Shown here one piece after another: positions 1 to 10,514 of a stretch of 64,000 nt of DNA. The stretch's first letter is position 1. Each line of letters opens with the position of its first letter. The DNA comes from Chalciporus piperatus (Eukaryota; Basidiomycota; Agaricomycetes; Boletales; Boletaceae). Location of the stretch: positions 1-64,000 of the forward strand of contig JBBPTG010000004.1 in the NCBI GenBank assembly GCA_038093975.1. The letters are read 5' to 3'. The notes beneath the pieces are model-generated. The model had not been told where the DNA came from. It did not search any database and saw nothing but the letters and a program-made list of their open reading frames with translations. Position numbers and translations under genes: made by a program.

Positions 1-1057
1 GCGGCCTGTGGGGCTTTGGGCACGCGTTTGCAAAATGACCTGGCTGGTCGCAATTGAAACAGTTTCCCCGAACGGGGGATCTTGGCATTTGCTGTGCCGA
101 CAGATCCATCGGGGCTCCACGACCAGGCTGGGTGCCTGTGGGAGTGAAACGTGGGGCCGCATACGGAGCGGGGGGACGTGGGAGCGGACGTGATGCAATT
201 GGGTAACGAGGGGGGAGATACGGATATGACGATGAAGGCCTTGGCGCAGTTGCGGGTGCCTGACGAACTGGAGCACCGCGTTCAACAACGATACGTTCGA
301 AAGTTCGACCCAACTTTCGGTAAGTGTCGATCGTGTTGGTCAAATTTTGCTCATCAACATTGGTGTTAATTTGCGCCTGATAATAGATTTTGTAATCTAT
401 TGCCTTTTTCAGAAGCTCTTTGGCATGAGCATCTTCAATCTCCGATTCCGCCTTCAATAATTCAAACTCCTGTAGGAAGATGTCCACAGGTTTCCCAGCC
501 TGCTTCAATGCTTCCAATTTCCTGAGACTCTCATGAGCGAGTACGTCAATCTGGAAATGTGATTTGAGGAGATGTGAAAATATTGTCCACGTGGGCCATG
601 CTAGTAGTCCCAAGGGTGCCCGATCAGGTTCTGGCTCGCCTTCTACTGGCGGCGGTGGTAAGAGTTCATATCGCGACCATTTTTCTATTGTCATCTGGGC
701 GAACCCAGCCGCTTTTCCTTCTAACCGTGAGAGTACGGCGAGGCATCGAACCTTGTTGTTTTTCCACGTGTGGACGGACTGCCAGGCGTTAACCTGCGCC
801 CACCACAAACGGAATTTGGTGCGGTCACCATCCCACTTTCCCGGGTCGGCAACTTTTTTGGACACGGAGTCCGAATTGTCTGAAATGAGCGCCTTCAGAG
901 CGGCGGTGAGAGCAGCGATGGGATCAGCGGGATCTGCCATCGGAGTTTCGGGACGGGGAGTAGGAGGATGTGAACTTTCGGATGAGGAAGGGAAGTGACG
1001 TGGGGGAGATCTGTAACCCTGATCTTGTGGTTCTTGATCTACGAACTCTGCTGACAT
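1..1057 (-). CDS. Ty3/gypsy-type retrotransposon gag, cut by the left edge
   Basis: The minus strand is open from an ATG at 1057 to the window edge, about 352 codons with no stop. The N-terminus is acidic and proline-rich. A capsid-like region follows, with a tryptophan-rich block (KWDGDRTKFRLWWAQVNAW) and a lysine/leucine-rich helical block typical of the retrotransposon gag domain in basidiomycete LTR elements. A proline/arginine-rich linker leads to a CCHC zinc knuckle at about 14-55 (CFNCDQPGHFANAC, C-x2-C-x4-H-x4-C). The knuckle normally sits at the gag C-terminus, before protease and reverse transcriptase, so pol should lie to the left of this window. Gag coats the element RNA and forms its cytoplasmic particle. 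The frame is uninterrupted, which suggests a young or active copy. Family assignment is confident; the exact clade is not. Confidence 0.85.
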   Translation of the reverse strand, partial: MSAEFVDQEPQDQGYRSPPRHFPSSSESSHPPTPRPETPMADPADPIAALTAALKALISDNSDSVSKKVADPGKWDGDRTKFRLWWAQVNAWQSVHTWKNNKVRCLAVLSRLEGKAAGFAQMTIEKWSRYELLPPPPVEGEPEPDRAPLGLLAWPTWTIFSHLLKSHFQIDVLAHESLRKLEALKQAGKPVDIFLQEFELLKAESEIEDAHAKELLKKAIDYKIYYQAQINTNVDEQNLTNTIDTYRKLGRTFERIVVERGAPVRQAPATAPRPSSSYPYLPPRYPIASRPLPRPPAPYAAPRFTPTGTQPGRGAPMDLSAQQMPRSPVRGNCFNCDQPGHFANACPKPHRP

Positions 1058-2416
1058 ATATCCTTACTGAACCCTATCTTCCAAAGGTTCTCTGGGGATG
1101 ACAGACACGAGGACGAAGAAAATATTTTTTCGAGCGGAGGTAATACCTGCGACGCTTATCGGAATCTTTGCAGACCTTCTGAGGAAGTTTCCCAAGATCT
1201 GATTGGATTTTGCACATATACTACTCTCGAACTTCTATCTTCGAGCAGTAGCGAAAACTATCGTAATACAGGGTACTATTTTTATTGTTTTTTCTATTTT
1301 GTACCTCGGCGGTGCTGCCGGCTTACGTTGCTACGTATGACTCAGCCAAGGGGGCGGCGACGCGCTTTTCCCTTGTCGTCCTTCGCAATTGGGCACGATC
1401 CCAATCCGGTCTTCGAACAAAATGCTATAGTACTGAGGGTAACAGAGACGGGGCACTAAAGGCTGGCCCAAACGAAATGAAAAGCCAAAAGGCGAATGTG
1501 TGACGTCAACAGGTGATCACACGAACCTGCGTGGTGTCTACAGTCAGAGGGCTAGTGCTTGCGCAGACCCCAAGACGTCTCGAACCACGAAAAAGCCCCT
1601 AGTGCACTATGGGGAACAGCAACGTTATCCAATTTATAACGGCGGACGGCCGTATATGCAGCAGTGGACGGAGTTGCGGTCTCCTGTGTGTCACGTACAC
1701 AAACGGTCTTCTTGACCAACTCTTTAGCCCTAGAGTCCAGGCGGTGTTTTCAAGTCTAATCCAAGTGTTATGATCTCTCACAACACGGCGGGGACTTTAG
1801 GCAACACTAGGCCTATGCGAAGGATATGCTGAGTACTAAAACTTAATGACGGTGAAGTCACAAATGGATTAGACTGGGGTCTGTGATAAGTACAGGGCTA
1901 CTTATATACTATTGAGAAGTGCGCACAGACCAACAGCCGAATAAGGAAAACACAAAGGGAAAGATACATAAGGTAAATGGTATGATGATAAGAAAAGGTA
2001 CCAGGCACGGATTAGGGTCTAGGCCATGACATCATTGCTGACTCATCTAAGTCTGGACCTTTGTCACGTGACCTGATTATGTAATAGTTTATGTAATGCT
2101 ACAGGGACTACCGGAGCGGATTTAAGATGAATCCGGCTTGACCCCTAAGTTGTAGACAAAGTCCATAGTTCGAATACCGTTGTAGGCAAAAGTTTGAAAA
2201 GTTTTTAAATACTATAACAATAGATTCACACTGCGTGACAGGGTCCACAGGGCTGAATACCAGGTATAGTCGACACAGCTCCAACAAGCATGGCAGAGGT
2301 GCAGACGACACGCGATATGCAGGGGACTACAGTGCTACGAAGAACATACAGGTCGACTTGACCTGTATGACCTGTATGGTTCCCACAGTCAACTTAATCT
2401 GTACAGTGCCCACAGC
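1058..2416. other. Upstream region of the gag element; no gene seen
   Basis: No coding potential is convincing here. If the gag element is intact, its 5' LTR and leader should lie in this stretch. A TATATAAG-like box on the minus strand (about 1897-1908) could be the LTR promoter. I could not define LTR ends or a primer-binding site by eye. Next to the transposase stop there is a short imperfect tandem motif of CTGTGGG(A/C)..CTGTACAGATTAAGT type (about 2385-2445). Confidence 0.4.
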
Positions 2417-4060
2417 TTACTTAATCTGTACAGCACTGTGACATGCCTGCACAGAGGGGGACCTTTCTGTGATGCTGTGGCAGGTGTAATGTGCCATACA
2501 GGAAGCCACAGCACTACACAGCTTAGGGATGATTTGCTGATGTTGTTCTCCCGGAGAGTCGATATTGGCGAAAAAAAGCGGGATGTCGTGACGACAGATC
2601 AGGGCCATCAGCCCCGTGTTGTCGTAGCAGTCCAGATCGGCCTTGCGCTTGTTACCATCAGCAGCTTCGTAAGAAGTTTCGCATGAGTCGATCGCCTCAT
2701 CAGGAACAACCTTCTTGTAGGTCTTCGCAGGCTTCTTGCACTGCTTTTGGATCTGTTCACCCATGGCATCAACTTCGGCCTTCGAAAGGAAATATGTGGG
2801 ATCGTAAAAGGCAGGGCAATCACCAGCTGAACGACGATGACGGTGGTGGAAGTTTCCGTCAGTGGCCACGTGGAAATCTCCACCTTCGGACAGGGGTCTT
2901 CCAAATGTGGTACCTCCGAAGCATGCGGGGCAACGCTGAACAAGGATGGGTGAGCATGCTCCCGGAGACAGGGAAGTGGAAGCCGTGGGACGAATAGGAG
3001 TTAAAGTCGGTGCTGAGATGTCCGCAGTACTGGAAGGGGTAGCTTTCGAAGCATTAATCTTGTTGCGGCAAAGTTGAATAGCGTCGTTTATTTGTTTCTC
3101 GACTTCGACTTGAAGAAGATCATACCACTGGACAGAGTTGGCAAGGCTGTGACGAAAAGGGTCTTGAATCTTTTCGCCCTGCACTTGAATGGTTAGTTAC
3201 TGATAAGTATGGTTAAGTAAACGTACCGCTTTGTCGACGACGTAGAAACCCCGCCAAATGTAATGGGTATGAAGGGCAGCTGCGAGAGCATTGATAGCAT
3301 CACAGGAACGCTCAAAAAGGGCTCGATAAAACCCGAGCAATTCGACTGACACCGCCATGCGAGGTTGCGAAGGGGATGATGGAAAGAGACCGTGCTGAAC
3401 AAGGACTTGAGGTAGTGTTGCGCAGTCGCAACTTACGATCTCGACCGACGTAAAATCTGAGAGTCGTCAGATGGGCAGAATCGCCTCAAAGTTGATGAAC
3501 TTACGATCAAACGATAAGCAGAGAATTTTGGTAAATTTCTGGCTACACGAGGTGCTGGTGCACAACGACATCCTCTGGGGGACGTCCTCGAGCCGTTTTC
3601 CGAGGGTACGTGAGTGGTAATGAAGATATGGCGTGACAAGTGTTGGAAGGAGAGTCTTCCAGTTGAAATACAGACGTTCAGCCGATGTGTTGGGTTGAGT
3701 CCGCCGTTTCTTTGCGGGCGGTTCAACTGACTGAGTCTCCTCTTGCTCGATATCAGCGGAGAAATCAAAGGAATCTAGCGAGAAATCTTCAGGCAGAAGG
3801 GCAGTTGCATCGTCCTCGTGTATGGTCGAGGGGTCGTTATCGGGGACGACATCGAGGGATGGTGCTTCCTGCGTGGGCTTCCGGTGTTCGAGTAAGTCTT
3901 TGAGCTGAGAGAGATATTGTTGATGCCGAACAAGCTGGCCAGGGATAGACACTATTCTCTGTGTTTTGCGCGTGTCTCGGGGTCGCTTGGGACTGGAAAA
4001 TTGTCTGCCGAGGCCAGACGTCGACGGCTGATAGCTACGAGTCGCCGCTTTGGCAGGCAT
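2417..4060 (-). pseudogene. Truncated KDZ-family transposase
   Basis: Three exons join cleanly: 4060-3505, 3456-3227 and 3178-2417, with 48-nt introns, giving about 515 aa. The start is chosen at the ATG of MPAKAATRSYQPS, although an in-frame ATG exists at 4171. The N-terminal half is a basic/acidic region followed by a CxC-type cysteine block (CTSTSC, then CDC) and the conserved stretch CPACFGGTTF. Next comes the GNFHHRHRR region, then ATDGN and DNTGLMALICRHDIPLF, and the hallmark NIDSPGEQ. These are typical of Kyakuja-Dileera-Zisupton transposases, which move DNA elements by cut-and-paste. Family members are usually 900-1100 aa. Here homology stops abruptly just after SPGEQ and the frame runs into about 45 unrelated residues and a stop. 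The C-terminal catalytic half is therefore missing, so this is most likely a dead copy. A one-exon misread at the break is possible but less likely. Confidence 0.75.
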
Positions 4061-4199
4061 GACACGAGAGTAAGAAACAGATAGCACGTAAAGGCAGGAC
4101 GCCCCAGAAAAACATTCCGGGACTATCCAGGGGTCCGGCGGGAGGTTCAGCAGAGGTTTGATGGAGGCCATCAAGGAAAGTTCGCAAGAGGGCCAGGGG

Positions 4200-4577
4200 G
4201 TTCACAGGAGGATACTATGAAGGCAGTGAGGCTTGATGGTAGTTTAAGAGGCGTACGCACGAAGTGCAGGCGAGGTTCGTGAGGTTTGCATGAGGTGCAC
4301 GGGAGGCATCGCAGGAAGCCCAGTGACGTTTCTGGCCATGTCTATTTTTAGAACATCACATATTTGGGCCTCAGAGGTGGGTTGTTGCCAACATAGAAAC
4401 CCCACCCTTTAGGCCTCTATTGGTACCGAAAAACTGTTGCCCTAGGTGCAACATGCCCTAGCGAAACCACATCAACTCAGTGACTAGAGCTGAGGATCAG
4501 ACTAGGCAAGCAGGAGCGCTTGGCCCATGAAGTTCAAGAAGAGGAAACTCCAGGAGAACAAGACTGGAGAGCCAGTG
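4200..4577. other. Gene-free stretch before a candidate LTR
   Basis: No supported gene. The last 80 bases (about 4500-4577) are purine-rich and precede a TGTTACGG start, as expected of the region between the end of a retrotransposon polyprotein and its 3' LTR. Confidence 0.3.
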
Positions 4578-5160
4578 TGTTACGGTTCATTACGCTTCTC
4601 TCACCTTCACAGACACTTTTCGGACTTCAACATTTCGTTCCATTCGATCTTATCTAATCTCTCTCATCTTATCTTTCAGACACGTGCTCATTCACTTTCA
4701 CTATTCGCACGGTCGCCCCTTATGGTTATATTCATTCTCACGCACTGCCTTACCTTGACAGTTAATCTCCGTGCTGCGCATGGCTATGCCACAGCCTTTC
4801 ACCTCATGTACTTAATCTCCGCTATCTCGGCTATGCCTCACAGCCTCCTTATCTCGCTTCTATTCTCATGGGTTCAGGGTAACTCCTTATTTAGTTATAG
4901 TTAGTACAAACATGTACAAACACTTAGGATAGTATATAAACCCCAAGGAACTGCTGGTAACCCCAGCTTAGTTCACTTGGTCTTTCCCCAAGACTCAACC
5001 GTCCTATCTCAGTTGTTCTCCATTCTCTTCTTCTAAACCACTTCACTTGGCGATAGTGTAGACCTGATCTCAATACGAGTTTTGGGTCGTTTCACTTGAA
5101 CTAAGCTTCATTCTATCACCTCTACGCTATCGCTCTCCACCGCTTCATCGAAGTCGCAAG
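4578..5160 (+). repeat. Candidate solo or 3' LTR with TATA box
   Basis: The stretch starts with TGTTACGG, a common LTR start in fungal Ty3/gypsy elements. It contains a TATATAAA box at 4933-4940 followed by a pyrimidine-rich, CACTTGG-containing leader, as expected for U3-R-U5 organisation. Upstream bases are purine-rich, like a polypurine tract. I see no second LTR copy in the window, and the 3' end is only estimated. It differs from the sequence upstream of the gag gene, so it would be another family. Confidence 0.35.
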
Positions 5161-5329
5161 TGCGTGGACAATCTTTCGCTCAAGTACCTACGTCATCAGG
5201 AAAAGGTCGGGTCACTGTGAGCCACTGCCCCAACTGTGGCACTGTAGGGAACTGGGAGGCAGTCCAGGAACTGTATGCAGGCCGTGACAGTAAGTCAGCT
5301 ACAGTGAAATAGGCAGATAAGCAGCAAAT

Positions 5330-5415
5330 GTCGTAGATTTTGTGTTGAAGCCGAGAGTCGAACACACGATACCAAAAATACACAATGTACACATTACATA
5401 ACCGCTACACTACAG
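5330..5415 (-). other. tRNA-like sequence, degenerate
   Basis: Read on the minus strand this contains GTAGTGTAGCGGTTATGT, which resembles the D-arm/A-box of a tRNA. Forty bases on is GTGTGTTCGACTCTCGG, which resembles the T-arm/B-box. The two halves have about the right spacing, but the T-stem and acceptor stem do not pair properly. It is probably a decayed tRNA or a tRNA-derived SINE head rather than a working tRNA gene. A chance match is not excluded. Confidence 0.25.
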
Positions 5416-5469
5416 GAGTGTATTGGTAGAACAATCATTATGAATATATGACTATCAATTTCTGCAACG

Positions 5470-7390
5470 GGTGAAATTTTCACAAGTCTTTGCGTCTGTC
5501 ATTGCCTTGCCTTGCACCTCACACCACATAATGTGTCTTGAACGACCCCCGAACGCGATGATGGACCGATTACAAACAAAGACAAGGGTAGAGAATGCGG
5601 AGCAGATACGTCCACAGACGACTCAGAGATTGCTGCCAGGTCGACAGAGATCACATCTGCGGATAGCAATGGTATGTTGCTTTCAACTTTCTCTTGTATT
5701 TTGCCTTGCTCATTTGTTCTTCAGTCGCAGCAACGACGATGAGCGGAGTCGATCGCGAATTCCTAACGAACTCCGAAACTGCCAGACCAGGATGCAGAGG
5801 CGGCGGAACGAGTTAACAAGGTCGCTGTGCCGCCCGACAACCCAGACGTCGCGAGCGAAATGGTCGACATGATGTACCGACGAGAGGCCCAGGCCCCCAC
5901 CGAACCACCAGACGACGTCAACGAGTCGATGATCCCAACGGACGAGCGAAACGTTTGGACCCGAGACAGGTTACTTCTCGGCCAGAAGACGACCTATCCA
6001 TCGTGCTCGAAGAGCAAGACTCGAGGCAATAGAACATGCCACCTGCGATTGAGGATGAAGGTTCGAAGACGAATAATTGGGTCACCTTCGACTTCCGCCT
6101 TGAGGCTTCACGCGGATACGCCAGGGGATACCGAACCCAGAAACTTGAAGGATATTCCTGGGTCTTTGTCGCAACCGGCGGCTGCTACAACGACCAACCT
6201 CACGCCGACGAACTACACAACGCCTGGGCCTCGCCGCAGCTCCTACTCGACCTCAGCACGTTACAATTTGCGAAATGATGCTGTCGCGGCCTTTAGAGGC
6301 GGTTTTGGCATCCCGCGAGAAAACAGACTTTCCTCGACCGTCATCGAGCACAGCTACGTTCGTGGATAACTCTCCGTCTTGCACAAAACGGTCGTCAAAG
6401 GTCCAATTGCTCACGGAGATTCTCCCCGGCTCCGAGATGGCCAAGCTTGATAGGCCTCGTATGTCTAACTTCGGCCTCAAGGTGTTTGTAACCTCGGTAC
6501 TCGGTCGGACTCGCTGATACGTTTGGACCTGTGATGACGAATACGCTTCTAAGTTCCAGTCCAACAGGGACGAACAATCCTTCGATGTCGATCGCGTACT
6601 CGCCGTTTCCATTGAATGACACACCTGGACTCCCAGATGATTTCGCGATCCCTTCACCCACGTCTCGCGTTGGTTATTCGTTCAACGCTGCACCAGATTC
6701 CTACATCGTAAAGCTCCCCAAGACCCAGTCGACCGCTTCCCTTTCGCATTTGTATAGGATGAGCACAGCAAGTACCGCCGTTTCGCACTCGGAGCCCTGG
6801 TCTCACTCTTGTGAGACCATGCAAACACGCCCTTATAAGGCGATTCTCAACTCAAGGCAGTCGCTAAATTGCGTTACGAGTGGCTGCACTGATACCGACT
6901 GCGAGTTGCGGCTCGAGACGATCGTGTCGAGCAATCCCGATGTCATGGAAGTCGAACCGGCGGTCAACGAGTCAATGGGCCCAACGTGCGTCGATTGACG
7001 CTGAAGACGCGCCCAGTCGCGAAAACACGCGACCAGACGAGGCCCCAGCACCAGTCGACAAATCTGAGGATGTGACGAGGCGATCCAACGAAGTCAAGGA
7101 TGTCCCGATCGGAATCGAGGGAATCGAGGGTGCGGGAGCGGTCGTCAACGAGTTGTGGGCTCGAAACGGACGAAACGAGCAGCTGCACCAATGCCGACTG
7201 CGAGTTACGGCTCCAGGCAATTGAGTCGAGCGATCCCGATGTCGTGGAAACCGAACCAGGTGGCGAGACAAAGACGCTCGAAGAAATTGAGCAGGAGGTC
7301 TCGAGACTGTGAAAGGGCGTCGAAACTGATCAGGGAGCGATGGAGATTGTTGAGAAGGACGGAGAAACAAGCAGAACAATAAGTATGTTA
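5470..7390 (+). other. Coding-like stretch with repeated NPDV..VNES motifs, unassigned
   Basis: I do not recognise this region. Several plus-strand frames are open for 70-180 codons but do not splice into an obvious family. A motif recurs three times. At about 5840-5945 it reads NPDVASEM then VNESMIPT. At 6883-6995 it reads DCELRLETIVSSNPDV then VNESMGPT. At 7182-7259 it reads DCELRLQAIESSDPDV. The last two copies share a 78-bp block with about 80 percent identity. Conservation at protein level suggests a real or recently decayed gene with internal repeats, rich in acidic and serine/threonine residues. Frame breaks between blocks could be introns or decay. Confidence 0.35.
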
Positions 7391-7527
7391 AATTCAATCT
7401 GTTTGTGGGGACAGGTTGCATATGTACGATATGCAATGGATATGTACCAATTGACCGTGACTGTCTACGACTGCATCAGCAACACTGCAAAAAGTCTGAA
7501 GTTACTGGAATGACTGGATCAGTTAAA

Positions 7528-8005
7528 CCAGTACGCCAGTTGCTCAGTTGCCCAGTCATCCAGTCAGCCAGTCATTTCAGTAATCTCATTGGTTCATTAG
7601 CCCAGTCACTTCAGTAGTCTCAGTAGCTCAGTAGCCCAGTGTTCCAGTCATCCAGTTATCTCAGTAGCCTAGTAGCCCAGTGTCCCAGTCATGTAGTCAT
7701 CTCAGCAGCCTAGTAGCCCAGTGCCCTAGTTATCCAGCAATCCAGTTGTCTCATTACTCCAGCCATTCAGTATTCCAGTATTCCAGTAATCTAGTCACTC
7801 AGTGGTCCAGTAATCCAGTAGTCTCAGTAATCCAGTCACTCAGTGATCCAGTAATCTAGTCACTCCAGTCACTCCAGTCACACAAGTGACACCAGTAACC
7901 CAGTCACCAGTCACTCCCAGTCACCTCAGTAACCCAGTAATCCAGTCACCCAGTCACCTCAGTAATCCAGTCACCCAGTAATCCAGTCACCCAGTCCCAA
8001 TTACT
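7528..8005 (+). repeat. Left arm: CAGT-type minisatellite
   Basis: About 480 bp of imperfect tandem units such as CCAGTCA, CCAGTAATC and CTCAGTAGC. The unit is roughly 7-10 bp and the order of variants is irregular. The variant order is shared with the opposite arm in inverted orientation, so this is an arm of a larger palindrome and not an independent satellite. Confidence 0.85.
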
Positions 8006-8164
8006 AGTTCACTATATCTTATGATTAATTCACACCTTATGACAGTTCAGAAAATGCGAAATATATTATGTCTAACTATTACATGTATTGTGGTACAATA
8101 GTTACAAGTTAATGAAGTGCCATGCAACACGAGCAGCTATGTACGAGGTGAGTAGGTGTGTTAG
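8006..8164. other. AT-rich spacer inside the element
   Basis: About 160 bp of non-repetitive AT-rich sequence between the left arm and the first internal array. No gene is seen. Confidence 0.5.
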
Positions 8165-8800
8165 TCAACAAATAAACACGAACCTTTGAAGCCAGCGGGG
8201 CTGTTGAGCCCGCGCCGGCTTCGTTGTTTGAGCTTGAGGTGGTGAGAAGTGGTGGTAGCGGGCCGAGCAGTGCGAGCAGCTGTTTGTGGGGTGAGCAGGT
8301 GGCTTATCACTCACCTCGTGAAGCCGGCGGGGCTGTTGAGCCCACGCCGGCCACGTTTTCGCGTTTTCGTCGTTTTCGTGTCGGGAGTGGTGTGGTAGGT
8401 GGTAGTGGGCCGCGCAGTGTGAGCGGCTGTTTGCGGGGTGAGCGGATGTGGTGGTGAGCGAGTTCTCACTCACCTCGTGAAGCCGGCGGGGCTGTTGAGC
8501 CCACGCCGGCCGCGTTTTCGCGTTTTCATCGTTTTCGTGTCGAGAGTGGTGTGGTAGGTGGTAGTGGGCCGAGCAGTGCAAGCGGCTGTTTGCGGGGTGA
8601 GCAGGTGGCTTATCACTCACCTCGTGAAGCCGGCGGGGCTGTTGAGCCCACGCCGGCCGCGTTTTCGCGTTTTCGTCGTTTTCGTGTCGAGAGTGAGGTG
8701 GTAGGTGGCAGCAGGCTGTTTGCGAGGTGAGCGGATATGGTGGTGAGCGAGTTTTCACTCACCTGGCGATGCCGGCGGGGCTTTTGAGCCCTCGCCGGCC
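8165..8800. repeat. GC-rich 130-160 bp tandem array with five hairpins
   Basis: Five copies of a unit built around a strong hairpin at 8191-8219, 8323-8351, 8482-8510, 8639-8667 and 8771-8799. Each reads GCCGGCG, GGGCT, a 4-nt loop, AGCCC and CGCCGGC. The two stems (7 bp plus 5 bp) are separated by a one-base bulge. Spacing is 132-159 bp. Each hairpin of the middle copies is followed by a run of GTTTTCG steps. The minus strand stays open across the array (197 codons, a repeated HENDENAK..PAWAQQPRRLHEVS block), but this reflects the repeat period and base composition and is not treated as a gene. Confidence 0.8.
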
Positions 8801-8939
8801 GTTTTGTTGTTGTTGAGGTGTGGTGTAGTGGTGAGAGAGAGTCGAAGAGGTGGCATGGCAAATTCAACATGGTCACGTGACTTTTTCGCGCGGATTTTGT
8901 GTCAAGTCCGAGCATTAGGGAAATGTGGCTACACTTTAT

Positions 8940-9560
8940 TAGGATCTCCTACACTAGATAGCTACCATATTTTTTGTACACTTGTGTATGCTTTTTTGTA
9001 CACTTTCAATAGGTTTGATCTCCACATACTTTGCTACACTTGTAACTACACACTTACTGCGCTTTTTTGTACACTTTTGCTACACTCTAACCTAATACAC
9101 TTTCCCACACTTGTAACTACACATTTACTACGCTTTTTTGTACACTTTTGTTACACTCAATCTAGCTACACTTTCCTACACATTTGATTCAAGTTTTACT
9201 ACGCTTTTTTGTTACACTTTGCTACACTCAATCACTACACTTGTAACTACACTTTTAGTACACTTTTTTGTCCACTTTAGCTACACTCTATCACTACACA
9301 CTTTCCCACACATTTCACTACACTTTTACTATGCTTTTTTGTACACTTTTGCTACACTCAATCTAGCTACACTTTCCCACACTCTTGACTACACTTTTAC
9401 TACGCTTTTTTGTACACTTTGCTCACTCAATCTAGCTATACTTTCCCACACTTGTAACTACACTTTTACTACGCTTTTTTGTACACTTCACTACACTCAA
9501 TCCTAATACCCTTTCCCACATTGTTAACTACACTTTTAGTACACATTTTTGTGGACTTTA
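8940..9560 (+). repeat. 71-bp TACAC-rich tandem array
   Basis: About eight or nine copies of a unit containing GCTTTTTTGTACAC, CTACACTCAATC, TTTCCCACACTTGTAACTAC and ACTTTTACTAC. The GCTTTTTTG core recurs at about 8990, 9061, 9132, 9203, 9262 (variant), 9333, 9404 and 9473, mostly 69-71 bp apart. Open frames across it are products of the repeat and not genes. Confidence 0.8.
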
Positions 9561-9639
9561 GCTATAATCCATCCTATGAATGATTATAAAATGTCACTAA
9601 TTAGAATGACTCTATTAGATGACTGAGTAGTACTGGAGT

Positions 9640-10514
9640 GATTGGGTGAGCTGAGGGCTGGGTAACTGGATAACTGGTATGACTGGTGTGACTGAAGTGA
9701 CTGGTTTACTGGACCACAGGATGACTGGATTACTGGAGTGACTGGATTACTGAGGTGACTGGATTACTGGAGTGACTTGTGTGACTTGTGTTGTGTGACT
9801 GGAGTGACTGGAGTGACTGGATTACTGGACCACTGAGTGACTAGATTACTGGAATACTGGAATACTGGATGGCTGGAGTAATGAGACAACTGGATTGCTG
9901 GATGACTAGGGCACTGGGCTACTAGGCTGCTGAGATGACTACATGACTGGGAAACTGAGCTACTAGGCTACTGAGATGTCTGGATGACTGGAACACTGGG
10001 CTACTGAGCTACTGAGACTACTGAAGTGACTGGATGATTGGATGACTGGGCTGCTGGGTTACTGGAACTACTGGATGACTGGATGACTGGGATGCTGGGT
10101 TACTGGAACTACTGGATGACTGAATGACTGAATGACTGGGCTACTGAGACTACTGAAGTAACTGGATGACTTGATGACTGGGCTGCTGGGTTACTGGAAC
10201 TACTGGATAACTGGAACACTTGGCCACTGGACTAATGAGACCACTGAAATGACTGGATGACTGGATGACTGAGCTACTGGGACTACTGAAATGACTGGAT
10301 GACTGGATGACTGGGCTGCTGGATGACTGAGACTACTGAGACTACTGGATGACTGAATGACTGAGCTACTGAAGCTACTGAAATGACTGGATGACTGGGC
10401 CACTAGGCCACTGGGTTACTAAGACTACTGAAACTACTTGATGACTGGGTGACTAGGTTACTGAAACTACTGAAACTACTGAAACTACTTGTTACTGGGC
10501 CACTGGACTACTGA
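9640..10514 (-). repeat. Right arm: inverted CAGT-type minisatellite, expanded
   Basis: About 875 bp of TGACTGGATGACTGG-type units, the complement of the left-arm repeat. The stretch from about 10034 to 10514 is some 400 bp longer than its left-arm counterpart (7528-7603), consistent with unequal expansion after the palindrome formed. Confidence 0.85.

Noticed and set aside
8165..8758. A 197-codon minus-strand frame across the hairpin array
   Set aside because: It exists only because the repeat unit lacks stops in that frame; its peptide is the translated repeat.
8804..9506. Two frames of about 125 codons across the TACAC array
   Set aside because: Threonine/leucine/tyrosine/phenylalanine repeats from the satellite, with no gene-like structure.
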